Shown here one piece after another: positions 36,000 through 45,147 of a stretch of 58,900 bases of DNA. Origin of the DNA: an uncultured Erysipelotrichaceae bacterium (GTDB taxonomy: Bacteria; Bacillota_I; Bacilli_A; RF39; UBA660); contig CACZGA010000003.1 of assembly GCA_902780585.1 (NCBI GenBank), forward strand, positions 1 through 58,900. Reading direction: 5' to 3'. The notes below the pieces were generated by a model, which was given only the letters and a program-made list of their open reading frames with translations, did no database searches and was not told the DNA's origin. A program made the translations under genes and the position numbers. Position 1 is the stretch's first letter. Each line of letters starts with the position of its first letter.

Positions 36000-37979
36000 A
36001 TGAATGATTTGAAGAGAAATCTCTGTAATTATTTAATTAAAAACGATATGGTTAAGCAATATGATATTATAAAACATAGTTATACTAATGCTAGATTTAA
36101 TGATTGGTTACACAGAAACGTTGAATGTAATAATATAAGCCCGACATTAGATACTAGGTGTGATTGTTTAGGAGTGGTGGTGAATGATATGTCAATAGAG
36201 TGCATTGGTGGTATCGGAGAAAAAAAGTCGAACAATGGTACACAATGGTATCAGCAAAATAGAATATATGATGGGGATATATCTATTTCCGTTACAACGT
36301 CTTTCAACCCTTATTATTTAATAAAAGAAAAAAGGACAAAAGGAGACGACATGCTTAAAGGTGGAAAACAAATAAAAGAAACGATAGAAAAGAATATTAA
36401 CAAATTTATGGAGGGAAAAGTACTTAATATGGATTTATATAATAGGAAAGTAAATGAAGAGTTAAGTCAAACTCTTACGATGCCTAATCATAACTCACAA
36501 AGATTATATGATGGTTTGAGAATAAGAAAATTAACACCAAAAGAATGTTTCAGACTCATGGGTGTTAAAGATGTAGATAGTGATAAATTGGATCATTTAA
36601 GTAATGCGACAAAGTACCATTTAGCCGGTGATTCAATAGTTGTAAATGTTTTACAAGCTATCTTTAAGTCAATATTAATTGATCATCCTATTGTGAATCA
36701 AAAACCAATTAGACTTATAGAGCTGTTTGGTGGTTATGGGAGTCAAGCACTTGCTTTAAAATATTTGGGTATTGATTTTGAACATTGGAAACTATGTGAG
36801 TGGGCAATAAACTCAATAGATGCTTATAAAAACATACATTTTTCAAATGACAATGAGAATTATAGCGAAGTATGGGAAAAAGAAGATTTGATAGAATACT
36901 TATACAATAAAGGTGTTTCAAGTAATTGGAACGAACCCATGAAAGAAACCGCCATAAGAAGAAAATCAGAGAAAGAATTAAGAAAAATATTTAATAATTG
37001 CAAAATTACGCATAATTTGATAAACATACAACAAGTTCACGCAAAAGACTTAGATATTAAAGAAAGAGAGAAATATAATTATATCTTAACATACTCATTC
37101 CCATGTCAGGATTTGAGTTTGGCTGGAAAAGGGGCTGGGATGGAAAAAGGAAGCGGTACTCGCTCTGGTATGTTATGGGAAGTTGAAAGAATACTTAAAG
37201 AGTGCGACAATGAACTACCACAAATACTTTTAATGGAGAATGTCCCACAAGTGGTTGGAAAGAGAAATAAAGAAGATTTTGATAAATGGGTAAATTTTTT
37301 AGAAAGCAAAGGCTATACAAATAAATGGTATATGTTGAACGCTAAAGAAGTGGGTTACCCAGAACCAATACCACAAAATAGAAATCGTTGTTTTATGATA
37401 AGTGTTTTAAATCCAATACAAGATATAATATTTCCTGAAAAAACAGAAAGAAAAATGATGTTAAAAGATTTATTAGAAGAGCAAGTTGATGAAAAATATT
37501 ATTTGTCTGATAAGATGATTAATTGTTTCATGAGCGATGGTACTGGAAATTATCCTCGTAAAGAAAGATTTTTACAAAACATAAATAGAGAAAATCAAGA
37601 TGTTGGTAATAGTGTTACTACATTGGCTGGTAATCGTCCTACAGATAATTTTGTTGTGAATCACTATAAAAATTTTGAACGCGATAACGGATATATACCA
37701 GATATGTTTAATCCGTATCATGAGAAAGAAATCAATGATGTTGCTCCGACGCAAACAACAACTTGTGGTAATACAACAAGTTCAAGTAGTATATTAATAA
37801 AAAATGCAACAAAACAGGGATACTTAGAAGCTTATGAGGGTGATGGTGTAGACATATCATCTCGCATGGAGTATCATCGTGGTAATGTACAGAGAGAGAG
37901 TATCCAAACAATAACAACAAGCGGTGGAAACGATCGAGGTGTGGTTATAAAAGATAATAGATGGTCTGATTTAGATTAG
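36000..37979 (+). CDS. DNA cytosine-5 methyltransferase with permuted motif order
   Basis: 659 residues. The order is unusual: motifs IX/X-like (RIRKLTPKECFRLMGV and YHLAGDSIVVNV) lie near residues 175-225, before motif I (LIELFGGYGSQALALKYLG, about 240), then PCQ (FPCQDLSLAGKG, about 365), ENV (LLMENVPQ) and QNRNR. The last ~150 residues carry three SPTLTT-like repeats (SVTTLAGN, APTQTTTCGN, QTITTSGGN) that may form target recognition. The start is one base after the MetK stop. Confidence 0.82.
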   Translation: MNDLKRNLCNYLIKNDMVKQYDIIKHSYTNARFNDWLHRNVECNNISPTLDTRCDCLGVVVNDMSIECIGGIGEKKSNNGTQWYQQNRIYDGDISISVTTSFNPYYLIKEKRTKGDDMLKGGKQIKETIEKNINKFMEGKVLNMDLYNRKVNEELSQTLTMPNHNSQRLYDGLRIRKLTPKECFRLMGVKDVDSDKLDHLSNATKYHLAGDSIVVNVLQAIFKSILIDHPIVNQKPIRLIELFGGYGSQALALKYLGIDFEHWKLCEWAINSIDAYKNIHFSNDNENYSEVWEKEDLIEYLYNKGVSSNWNEPMKETAIRRKSEKELRKIFNNCKITHNLINIQQVHAKDLDIKEREKYNYILTYSFPCQDLSLAGKGAGMEKGSGTRSGMLWEVERILKECDNELPQILLMENVPQVVGKRNKEDFDKWVNFLESKGYTNKWYMLNAKEVGYPEPIPQNRNRCFMISVLNPIQDIIFPEKTERKMMLKDLLEEQVDEKYYLSDKMINCFMSDGTGNYPRKERFLQNINRENQDVGNSVTTLAGNRPTDNFVVNHYKNFERDNGYIPDMFNPYHEKEINDVAPTQTTTCGNTTSSSSILIKNATKQGYLEAYEGDGVDISSRMEYHRGNVQRESIQTITTSGGNDRGVVIKDNRWSDLD

Positions 37980-38004
37980 AAGTGTAAACATCGAAACTTT
38001 ATTA

Positions 38005-38033
38005 TTGACTATTGTAATATATTATGTTATATT
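38005..38033 (+). promoter_or_regulatory. Early-type promoter 3
   Basis: TTGACT, 17 nt with TAATATATTATGT, TATATT. Confidence 0.8.
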
Positions 38034-38069
38034 TATAATGTAATAAGACAGAAAGAAGGGTTTAAAATT

Positions 38070-38720
38070 AAAAAGAAATTATTCGTGGGGGTTTCGTTGT
38101 TTATACTTCTTTTATTTATCGTTTCAATATATAAAATAAACGTGGCTAGGGAGATAATAGTAAATAGTTTAGACAAACAAGCTAAGGAAAGTCAAAAATT
38201 CGTCAAAGAGCCTAAAGAAGAAACTTTAGAGATTACTATTGATGAAAAACAAGAAGACGCAGAAACAATTAAGTCAGAAGAAATACAAAATGAAGTAGAA
38301 ATACAAGATGCAAATATTCAAGAAAACGCGTCTTATCAAGAACCAATAAGCGTAGATACGTCTTACATAACAAGAATGACTTCCTTTTGGGCTAATGACG
38401 GCTACGGAACAGGAGAATGTACTGGTAGTGGTAAATGTTCTTGGGATTTTCAAATAAATGAAAAAGGTTGGTATACTTGGCAAGGAAAACTTGTAGTGGC
38501 AACTGCTACGACATATCTTGCAAATCAAGGTTGGTATACTGCACCAGGTGTTCATTTGTACAAATATTATGAAGAATTAGTTTTAACAATTGATGGTGTT
38601 GATTACGATGCTATAATTCTTGATTCGTGTGGATCAAGTATGAAAACAGACAGAATTGATTTATTTGTATCAAACGGAAGTAGCGCTAGAGATGCTACTA
38701 TAAACGTTAGAAAGAAATAA
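38070..38720 (+). CDS. Secreted or membrane-anchored 3D-domain (DPBB) protein
   Basis: A signal/anchor helix (KKKLFVGVSLFILLLFIVSIY), an acidic linker, then a 3D/RlpA-like double-psi beta-barrel with WYTAPGVHLYKYYEELV and DAIILDSCGSSMKTDRIDLFV; the Asp-rich block is the family signature of lytic transglycosylase-related domains. The proper start appears to be an ATT 7 nt after GAAGGG, in the same setting as ATG AAA AAG AAA at 23732; a GTG at 38085 is the alternative. Possibly acts on the cell wall. Confidence 0.65.
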   Translation, partial: KKKLFVGVSLFILLLFIVSIYKINVAREIIVNSLDKQAKESQKFVKEPKEETLEITIDEKQEDAETIKSEEIQNEVEIQDANIQENASYQEPISVDTSYITRMTSFWANDGYGTGECTGSGKCSWDFQINEKGWYTWQGKLVVATATTYLANQGWYTAPGVHLYKYYEELVLTIDGVDYDAIILDSCGSSMKTDRIDLFVSNGSSARDATINVRKK

Positions 38721-38734
38721 TGGTGAGGTTAGTT

Positions 38735-38869
38735 ATGATTGTGGTGATATTGAGAAAAGACAAAAGTGTCACAATAAGAGTGTTTAAAAGAAAGTTTATA
38801 TCATATTTTTTATGTATTATTTTTCATAAGTTTTTAGGATATGAAGTTGAGGAGGTAAACGATGTCTGA
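38735..38869 (+). CDS. Small basic membrane-associated protein
   Basis: 44 residues, basic start and one hydrophobic stretch (FISYFLCIIFHKFLGY). Unknown. Overlaps the next gene by 8 nt. Confidence 0.4.
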   Translation: MIVVILRKDKSVTIRVFKRKFISYFLCIIFHKFLGYEVEEVNDV

Positions 38870-39062
38870 TAGAAAGAGACAAGAATACGCATTATATAAA
38901 GGCGATAAATTACTTGCTATTGGAACAAGTAACGAAATATGTGAGCAGATGAATATCAGTATCAGGACGTTTTGGTACTATAGCTCAAAATTTTATGAAA
39001 AGAATAGAGTCAAAAATAAAGAAACATGGAGAACTGTAGTGAAGATAAACGATGGTGAGTAG
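38862..39062 (+). CDS. Small putative DNA-binding protein
   Basis: 66 residues; GTSNEICEQMNISIRTFWYYSSKFY looks like a helix-turn-helix of the kind found in small phage regulators. Confidence 0.5.
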   Translation: MSDRKRQEYALYKGDKLLAIGTSNEICEQMNISIRTFWYYSSKFYEKNRVKNKETWRTVVKINDGE

Positions 39063-39097
39063 TGAAACATTAAAGGTAAGGTTAAGGAGAATGGATG

Positions 39098-39298
39098 ATG
39101 GAATTATGGGCAAGAAAGAGACCAATTCAAGGTAAGGGAAATAAATATGAGATGATATTAAGATTTGAAAACGAAGAATATATTTATACAGCTTTTGATA
39201 TTCTTGATAGAGATATTTATCAAGAGGCTATGATTATAAAAGATAATAATTGTGTTGCATATGTTGAATTTGAAGAACCATATGTAAAAAGGAGGTAG
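39098..39298 (+). CDS. Hypothetical protein, MELW family
   Basis: 67-residue frame whose best start gives MELWARKRPIQGKG; beta-rich. N-terminus resembles 32690-33022. Confidence 0.45.
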   Translation: MELWARKRPIQGKGNKYEMILRFENEEYIYTAFDILDRDIYQEAMIIKDNNCVAYVEFEEPYVKRR

Positions 39299-39300
39299 TT

Positions 39301-39375
39301 ATGATAGAATTTTGTTTAGGATTTTTAATAGGTGTATTTGTTATTTGTTGTGTAGTTATAAGCAGAGATGAATAA
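39301..39375 (+). CDS. 24-residue membrane peptide
   Basis: MIEFCLGFLIGVFVICCVVISRDE: a single membrane helix after a perfect AAAGGAGG. Small, but the strong ribosome binding site supports it. Confidence 0.5.
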   Translation: MIEFCLGFLIGVFVICCVVISRDE

Positions 39376-39393
39376 AAAAAATAAATTTATATA

Positions 39394-39422
39394 TTGACTA
39401 TTATAATATATTATGTTATATT
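39394..39422 (+). promoter_or_regulatory. Early-type promoter 4
   Basis: TTGACT, 17 nt with TAATATATTATGT, TATATT; nearly identical to the one at 38005. Confidence 0.8.
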
Positions 39423-39463
39423 TTATTTAGTTAATGATTTAACTAGAAAGAGAGTGAAGAAAA

Positions 39464-39742
39464 ATGAAAGAATTTGGAAGCAGAATTTATGAACACTTGA
39501 TAACTAAAAGAAAGTACAATAAGCTACAAATTAAGCTTGATGTTAAAACAGAAGAGTATGATAAGAAAGTGATTGAATTAAATCAAGAAAGAAGAAAGCA
39601 TAAAATACTACAAGATATTTGGGAAAAAGATTTAAAAGCACAAGAAGAAGAAATTGTTGAGTTAAAAAGGAAATTAAACGCAAGAAAATCCAAAAAGAAA
39701 GAAAGTGGTAAAAATGAAAAAGAAGAAAATGCCGTTAGATAA
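39464..39742 (+). CDS. Coiled-coil protein
   Basis: 92 residues, an almost continuous charged coiled coil from residue 20 to the Lys-rich end. Unknown. Confidence 0.5.
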   Translation: MKEFGSRIYEHLITKRKYNKLQIKLDVKTEEYDKKVIELNQERRKHKILQDIWEKDLKAQEEEIVELKRKLNARKSKKKESGKNEKEENAVR

Positions 39743-39890
39743 TGTAATATGTGATTGTGGATATCAAAATCATAAAAGCAATGTGGACAAATATGGTACA
39801 TGCAAGTTTTGTGGAAAGGTCTTGAACCCTAAAGCCAAATTTGATTATGAGATGTTTTGTAAGCTAAGATTATGGAGGAAATCAAAATGA
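39714..39890 (+). CDS. Small zinc-ribbon protein
   Basis: 58 residues with CDCGY and CKFCGK, a four-Cys zinc site. I start at the ATG, 7 nt after GAAAGTGG. Confidence 0.5.
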   Translation: MKKKKMPLDNVICDCGYQNHKSNVDKYGTCKFCGKVLNPKAKFDYEMFCKLRLWRKSK

Positions 39891-40144
39891 AAGTTAGAGA
39901 AATAAAAGACAATGAAATAAACATTGTTCTACATTATTATTTTCAACATAAAAAAGATTTTATAGGGATATGTTTGTTTGAGGATTTTGTTGAACAATAT
40001 TGTCGTAGATGTGATAAATGTAATAAAGTTATTTGCATTTTAGATATGTGTGAGGAGTGTGATAGTAAGAAAGAATACGATCGTGAATTAGAATGTTTCG
40101 ATAGGAATAAAGAATATTACGTATATGGAATAGGAGAGATTTGA
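39887..40144 (+). CDS. Small cysteine-rich protein
   Basis: 85 residues; CRRCDKC and CILDMCEEC suggest zinc binding. ATGA overlap with the previous gene. Confidence 0.5.
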   Translation: MKVREIKDNEINIVLHYYFQHKKDFIGICLFEDFVEQYCRRCDKCNKVICILDMCEECDSKKEYDRELECFDRNKEYYVYGIGEI

Positions 40145-40145
40145 A

Positions 40146-40772
40146 ATGTGTGAGATAAATAGTGCAGAGAAAATATTTTTAAGTAAATTAGAGATTTTAT
40201 TGAGTAAGTTTGATGAAATTGATGCTATAAATGAAGAAATACAGCAGATAATTGATGACGAACCTGAAAAACAAAGACAGCTTGACTTGCTTTTGAGTGA
40301 TTATTATCACTTATTAGAAAGTGACGATTTAAGTGATATTGAAATACTTAATGTTGGTAAAAAAATACACGATACGAGAACATTGCGTAGAGACGAAAAT
40401 AGGGTTTCCACTTTAATTGCTTGTTATGAACAGCATAAAAACAAATTGCAATATTCTGTCAAACCTAATAGAGATATGTTTAGACAAGCTATGAGATTAA
40501 AAACAAAAAATTTACACGAAGATTATAAATATAGAATATTGACAGATAATGATTTCGAAAGTTTTAAAGCAAATGGTGATGTTTGTTTTAATGCTCATAA
40601 AAAAAAGAAAAAATTTATAACAAAAGAGCAGATAGAAGAATGTATTAGAGATGGCGTTAGGACGAATGATATGGCTAAAAAATTTGATGTGACAGCCTCT
40701 TATATAAGTCGTCTTAAAAAGAAATATGGTTTAGATAAGGAGAGTTTACGTGAAGCAAGAATTAGCAATTAA
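40146..40772 (+). CDS. Protein with C-terminal helix-turn-helix
   Basis: 208 residues. A long helical N-terminal part is followed by ITKEQIEECIRDGVRTNDMAKKFDVTASYISRLKKKYGL, a clear HTH. Could be a replication or transcription factor of the region that precedes Prim-Pol. Confidence 0.6.
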   Translation: MCEINSAEKIFLSKLEILLSKFDEIDAINEEIQQIIDDEPEKQRQLDLLLSDYYHLLESDDLSDIEILNVGKKIHDTRTLRRDENRVSTLIACYEQHKNKLQYSVKPNRDMFRQAMRLKTKNLHEDYKYRILTDNDFESFKANGDVCFNAHKKKKKFITKEQIEECIRDGVRTNDMAKKFDVTASYISRLKKKYGLDKESLREARISN

Positions 40773-41466
40773 AGTTTATGATATTGATTATAGTTTTATA
40801 TTAAAGAATTATTTAGATCCGCAACTTTGGACTAAAGAATGGACGTTATTTGTATATAAAGACGTGTCTTTTGTTATATTTTTAAAAAGTATTGATACTA
40901 GAAACAGAAGTATTGACTTTGCGGTGAGAAGCGAACATACCATTAATGGTAATAAAGATCATGACACGGCAACGTTTTCATATAATCTGGGTAATAGTAA
41001 TATAGAAAGTTTGAAACGACAAATAAGAGGTTCTATGGAAAGTCTTATAGGTATAATGGAAAACTATTCTATATATAGCACTAAAGAATATCAAAAAGCG
41101 CGTGATTTAGAACGTGAACACAATAGTAGGTTAAAAGATAGAGCGGAACAATATTTAGACTCTAATGGTATATATTTATCAGAAGTTAGAGATGCTTATA
41201 TTGATTATTACACAAATAAGATGAGTTATAGTTACACTCAAAATGTTATGTCCGCGATGAAGTATGATTTGTTGTTTGATGTATATATGATATTTTATAA
41301 AGCAACAGGGCAAATGGATAAATTTGAAAAATTAAAAGATACATATGCGAGAAAACATTATAATGAATATCAGAATGTTATGGAAGAAATAGAAGAAAAA
41401 TTAAAGTATTTAGAAACAGAAGAATACGAAGAAGAATTAGATTCTGGACTTGATAGTATTATGTAA
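40750..41466 (+). CDS. Hypothetical protein upstream of Prim-Pol
   Basis: 238 residues from a GTG overlapping the previous gene. Alpha/beta N-terminal half and acidic C-terminus. Not recognised; likely replication-linked by position. Confidence 0.5.
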   Translation: MKQELAIKVYDIDYSFILKNYLDPQLWTKEWTLFVYKDVSFVIFLKSIDTRNRSIDFAVRSEHTINGNKDHDTATFSYNLGNSNIESLKRQIRGSMESLIGIMENYSIYSTKEYQKARDLEREHNSRLKDRAEQYLDSNGIYLSEVRDAYIDYYTNKMSYSYTQNVMSAMKYDLLFDVYMIFYKATGQMDKFEKLKDTYARKHYNEYQNVMEEIEEKLKYLETEEYEEELDSGLDSIM

Positions 41467-41478
41467 AGGATTGATGTT

Positions 41479-42288
41479 ATGAATAAATGGAAATACTTAG
41501 AAGAGCATTATATCAATAAAGGTTTTAAAATATTTCCTGTTGTTGAAAATGGAAAGACGCCGTTGATAGAAAAGTGGCAAGAAGATTGCTCTTGTGACTT
41601 CTTTCAAGTCTTATATTGGTATGAAACATTTCCAAATTGTAATTGGGGTCTTCCTTGTACACCTAACAATTTATTTGTTTTGGATTTAGACAAACACGAC
41701 CCCAATAAAGATGGCGTTGAAAATTTTGCTAAAATATTGGATAAAATTTTTACAGACGACGACTATGACGACTTTGCCACGTGTCAACAAGTAACACCAA
41801 GTGGCGGAGAACATTATATATTTTATAGTGATGATGAATTGAAAAATGTGGCTAATGGTAGCAACGTGTTTAAGGATTATCCTGGAATAGACATCAGAAC
41901 GGACGGTTATATATTGGTACAACCAAGTGAAATAAATGGTAAAAAATATAATTTCGATACAATTGGAGATTGTGAGCCACAAAAAATGAAGAGTAAATTA
42001 AAAAAATTCATACTTAAAAACGTCAATCTAAAAAGCGATATCAATAAAGAACCATACAAAAAACCAACTTCTGTTGAAGTCGGCGATAGAGACAATCAAT
42101 TGTTTTCTTATATAAACAATGTTTATTATAAAACAAGATTGGATTATGACGAAGTGCTTTGTCTTGCTAAAAATTTTAACGAAACTGTTCTTGAAAAACC
42201 ATTTCCTGATCGTGTTGTTGAATACAAAACAAAAAAAGTTTTTGACAAAGATAGAGGTAAAGTTATTTTTATAAATCTTGGGGAATGA
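41479..42288 (+). CDS. Bifunctional DNA primase/polymerase (Prim-Pol) domain protein
   Basis: 269 residues with KIFPVVENGKTPLIEKW, LFVLDLDKHDPNKDG (catalytic acids), QQVTPSGGEHYIFY and GIDIRTDGYILVQPSEI, the blocks of the AEP Prim-Pol family. It has no fused helicase; the SF3 helicase at 27578 could be its partner. It makes primers for replication. Confidence 0.85.
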   Translation: MNKWKYLEEHYINKGFKIFPVVENGKTPLIEKWQEDCSCDFFQVLYWYETFPNCNWGLPCTPNNLFVLDLDKHDPNKDGVENFAKILDKIFTDDDYDDFATCQQVTPSGGEHYIFYSDDELKNVANGSNVFKDYPGIDIRTDGYILVQPSEINGKKYNFDTIGDCEPQKMKSKLKKFILKNVNLKSDINKEPYKKPTSVEVGDRDNQLFSYINNVYYKTRLDYDEVLCLAKNFNETVLEKPFPDRVVEYKTKKVFDKDRGKVIFINLGE

Positions 42289-42291
42289 AAA

Positions 42292-42311
42292 ATCCCCACC
42301 GAAGTGGGGAT
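42292..42311. terminator. Strong hairpin after Prim-Pol
   Basis: ATCCCCAC, CGAA, GTGGGGAT. On the plus strand no T run follows; read on the minus strand it has a UUCG loop and five U, a better terminator, though no minus gene ends here. It could be a processing site or a barrier to antisense transcription. Confidence 0.5.
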
Positions 42312-42406
42312 AAATGAGATAATTTTGTGCAGATTGAAGAAATCAACCAAACACATTTTTATTATACCATTATAAACCAAATGTGTCAAAAAAGCAAAAT
42401 ATATGG

Positions 42407-42435
42407 TTGACTATTATGATATATTGTGATATATT
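42407..42435 (+). promoter_or_regulatory. Early-type promoter 5
   Basis: TTGACT, 17 nt with GATATATTGTGA, TATATT. It drives the replication/recombination genes. Confidence 0.78.
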
Positions 42436-42458
42436 AATATTACGAGAGGAGAGTGAAT

Positions 42459-42701
42459 ATGGTAAATAGCAGATTGTATAAGGAAATGGTTAAAGTTTTA
42501 AATGAAAAAGAATGTTCTAAAAGACAATTAGCCAAAGAATGTGGTGTTAGTTATTTAACATTCGTTAAGTTTTTCAATCCAAACTATCCATTTCAACCAC
42601 TTAGTCCTAAAACGATGAGTCGAATACACAATCATCTTGGTATCGATTTTGATGTTATGGATGAGTATAATGAATTAGTGTTAAAAGAAAGGGGCAACTA
42701 A
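42459..42701 (+). CDS. HTH transcription regulator
   Basis: 80 residues; SKRQLAKECGVSYLTFVKFFN and SRIHNHLGIDFDVM form a Cro/C1-like helix-turn-helix. First gene after its promoter. Confidence 0.6.
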   Translation: MVNSRLYKEMVKVLNEKECSKRQLAKECGVSYLTFVKFFNPNYPFQPLSPKTMSRIHNHLGIDFDVMDEYNELVLKERGN

Positions 42702-42702
42702 T

Positions 42703-42849
42703 ATGTATAGATATTATTTCCAAAATTTATTGACTGGTGAAACATTTTGCAAAGACGAAGAAAATTATGGCATGATGAAGAAATTCATAAACAAATGTAA
42801 ATATAGTAAAAAAATAATGTATTTAGGAAGAACAAAAATATGGGGATAA
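42703..42849 (+). CDS. Hypothetical 48-residue protein
   Basis: MYRYYFQNLLTGETFCKDEENYGMMKK..., unknown; overlaps the resolvase start by 10 nt. Confidence 0.45.
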   Translation: MYRYYFQNLLTGETFCKDEENYGMMKKFINKCKYSKKIMYLGRTKIWG

Positions 42850-43232
42850 AGCAACAACAGGTAGGAAAGTCCTTTGAGAAAGAAGTATTAGATTACTATT
42901 CAAAAAAAGGACATTGGGTATACAAGATTCCGACAGAATTTGGTGGTACTATTTGCGATATAATGGTTGTTAAAAATAGTGCAATTATGATGATCGAATG
43001 TAAGCATATAATAGGAGACAAACTTTATTACAAAGGTTGTGGTATTTATAAAAAGAGAGATGAATTAAACAACTTTGTTAGTAAATACAACACCAATGTT
43101 TATATTATGATAAAGTCTGATTCTTTAGGTGTTTATTGGACAACTTGGGAAATTGCTAAAAAGCATTTTGAAGAAAAAGGATACCTAAAATTAGAAGAAG
43201 ATTGTTTTAAAGGAAACATGGAGGTGAAATAG
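42840..43232 (+). CDS. Holliday junction resolvase-like nuclease
   Basis: 130 residues with the PD-(D/E)XK pattern: GKSFEKEVLDYYS, GGTICDIMVVKNSAIMMIECKH (D and ExK). Similar in outline to RecU/Hjc-type enzymes. It would resolve branched DNA before packaging. Confidence 0.65.
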   Translation: MGIKQQQVGKSFEKEVLDYYSKKGHWVYKIPTEFGGTICDIMVVKNSAIMMIECKHIIGDKLYYKGCGIYKKRDELNNFVSKYNTNVYIMIKSDSLGVYWTTWEIAKKHFEEKGYLKLEEDCFKGNMEVK

Positions 43233-43723
43233 TGAGCAGATTTGATGACACACTATATGATAAATATGTTTTAGGAATATGGGAAAAAGAGGAGGAAAAA
43301 GAAATGAATAAAGTATTAACGTTATGGTATGAAAGAAAAAGAAAAGATATTGAAAATAAATATGATGATTTAAGAGAAAAATTTAATGAACAATATGGTT
43401 CTATTTCAAGTTTTAATGAGCTAATTGACAAATTTAACAAAGACTTGGAAGATATTTATAATTTTGATAAAGCAACCGAACAATTTGTTTTGATAAATAA
43501 CGCACCATGTAATGTTATTAAATATAAAGTTGATGTCGACAAAATAGATAAAGAGTTTAATGAGATATATTGTGAACAAATTAAAAAAGCATATAAAGAA
43601 ATAGATGATATTAGAGAAGAAGTTGAGGCACAACTTTCATTATCAGACGATTTAGAATATCAACAAGAAGTTCTTATTAGATATGGTATTATTGATAAAA
43701 AGACAAAAAAGATAAGTGAGTAG
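43232..43723 (+). CDS. Hypothetical coiled-coil protein
   Basis: 163 residues, charged and helical, starting GTG on the last base of the previous stop. Unknown. Confidence 0.5.
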   Translation: MSRFDDTLYDKYVLGIWEKEEEKEMNKVLTLWYERKRKDIENKYDDLREKFNEQYGSISSFNELIDKFNKDLEDIYNFDKATEQFVLINNAPCNVIKYKVDVDKIDKEFNEIYCEQIKKAYKEIDDIREEVEAQLSLSDDLEYQQEVLIRYGIIDKKTKKISE

Positions 43724-43725
43724 GT

Positions 43726-45147
43726 ATGAAGATAATACTAACTAATATTATCGAGATACAAGAACCAACTAAAGAAATATTGGATTATTGTAAAAAAGAA
43801 TTAACATTTTCTAATCCAGATTATATCAAGAAACAACGTATGGGTTTTTGGTGTGGACGTACTCCTAAACAGATAAGTTTATACGATTTCTATCAAGACA
43901 ATGTATATCTGCCTATAGGTTGTTTCAATGATATATGGGAAATACACCCTTATAGAGAAGATTATGTTGATTATACAACCACTAAAGAAGCCGACATAAA
44001 GTCTAACATAATCTTACGTGATTATCAAAAACCTTGTACCGATGCTTTGAAAAAGTATGTTAATGGTATATTGGTTCTATTCGCTGGTGCTGGTAAAACA
44101 CAAATAGCCTTACAATGTGCTAGTGAATTGAAACAAAAGACACTATTTTTGGTTCACACTAAAGATTTGCTTAACCAAGCTAAAGAACGTTGTGAAGATA
44201 ATCTCATTTGTAACACTTCAACGATAACAGAAGGTAAATGCGACACGAGTGGTGATATTGTATTCGCAACAGTGCAAACACTTGTAAATTTTGTCAACAA
44301 ACGAGAAATAAGCCAAGATGAATTTGGATTGGTAGTAGTAGACGAATGTCACCATTTATCTACAAGTGCAGAATCAGTAAAAATGTTTGAGAAGTGTGTG
44401 AACTATTTCAATGCTAGATATAAACTTGGAATTAGTGCGACATTGCATCGTTCAGATGGCTTACAAAATACAACTAAGAAAATACTTGGAGACGTGATAT
44501 ACGAGCTTAAAAAAAGCGACGATAAAACAAAATTCATTGGATATTATGAAAATAAACCAATAATTGAAGTACCTGCAAGTAGATTTCAAGTACCAGCTCA
44601 AATACATATGCTAAAAACCACGTTTAACGTGGCAAATAGAGACGTTTTTGATACAAGTGGTAGAATTATATTCTCCACGCTGATTAGCAACCTAGCGTTA
44701 GATTATGATAGGAATAAATTGATATTAGACTTATTGTATCGTTTGCGTGGATATACAATTGTTATAAGCGAAAGAACAAGTCAACTTGAATATCTACATG
44801 AAAATATTAAAAATTCCATTTACATTAATGGAAAAACACCAAAGAAACAGAGAGAACAACAAATTGAAGAGTTTAGGAATGGAAACCACGCTTGTTTGTT
44901 TGCAACATATTCGCTTGTTGCCGAGGGATTGGATATACCTATACTTGAAAATTTAGTTATGGCTAGTCCTGTGAAAGATGAGCGACTTGTTATCCAAGCG
45001 ATTGGTAGGTGTCAAAGACCTAGTGGAAATAAAAAGTTTGCTAATGTTTATGATTTAGTTGATGATGTATCGATTCTTGATAAGTTTACGAGAAAAAGAA
45101 AAAGTGTTTATAAAAAGGAAGGATGGGAGATAATCAATGGGATTTGA
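43726..45147 (+). CDS. SF2 DEAD/DEAH-box helicase
   Basis: 473 residues: Walker A FAGAGKTQ (about 118), DECHHLS (DExH), SATLHR (motif III), and motif VI QAIGRCQRP. Similar to XPB/Rad25-like phage helicases. It works on DNA during replication or recombination. Confidence 0.88.
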   Translation: MKIILTNIIEIQEPTKEILDYCKKELTFSNPDYIKKQRMGFWCGRTPKQISLYDFYQDNVYLPIGCFNDIWEIHPYREDYVDYTTTKEADIKSNIILRDYQKPCTDALKKYVNGILVLFAGAGKTQIALQCASELKQKTLFLVHTKDLLNQAKERCEDNLICNTSTITEGKCDTSGDIVFATVQTLVNFVNKREISQDEFGLVVVDECHHLSTSAESVKMFEKCVNYFNARYKLGISATLHRSDGLQNTTKKILGDVIYELKKSDDKTKFIGYYENKPIIEVPASRFQVPAQIHMLKTTFNVANRDVFDTSGRIIFSTLISNLALDYDRNKLILDLLYRLRGYTIVISERTSQLEYLHENIKNSIYINGKTPKKQREQQIEEFRNGNHACLFATYSLVAEGLDIPILENLVMASPVKDERLVIQAIGRCQRPSGNKKFANVYDLVDDVSILDKFTRKRKSVYKKEGWEIINGI

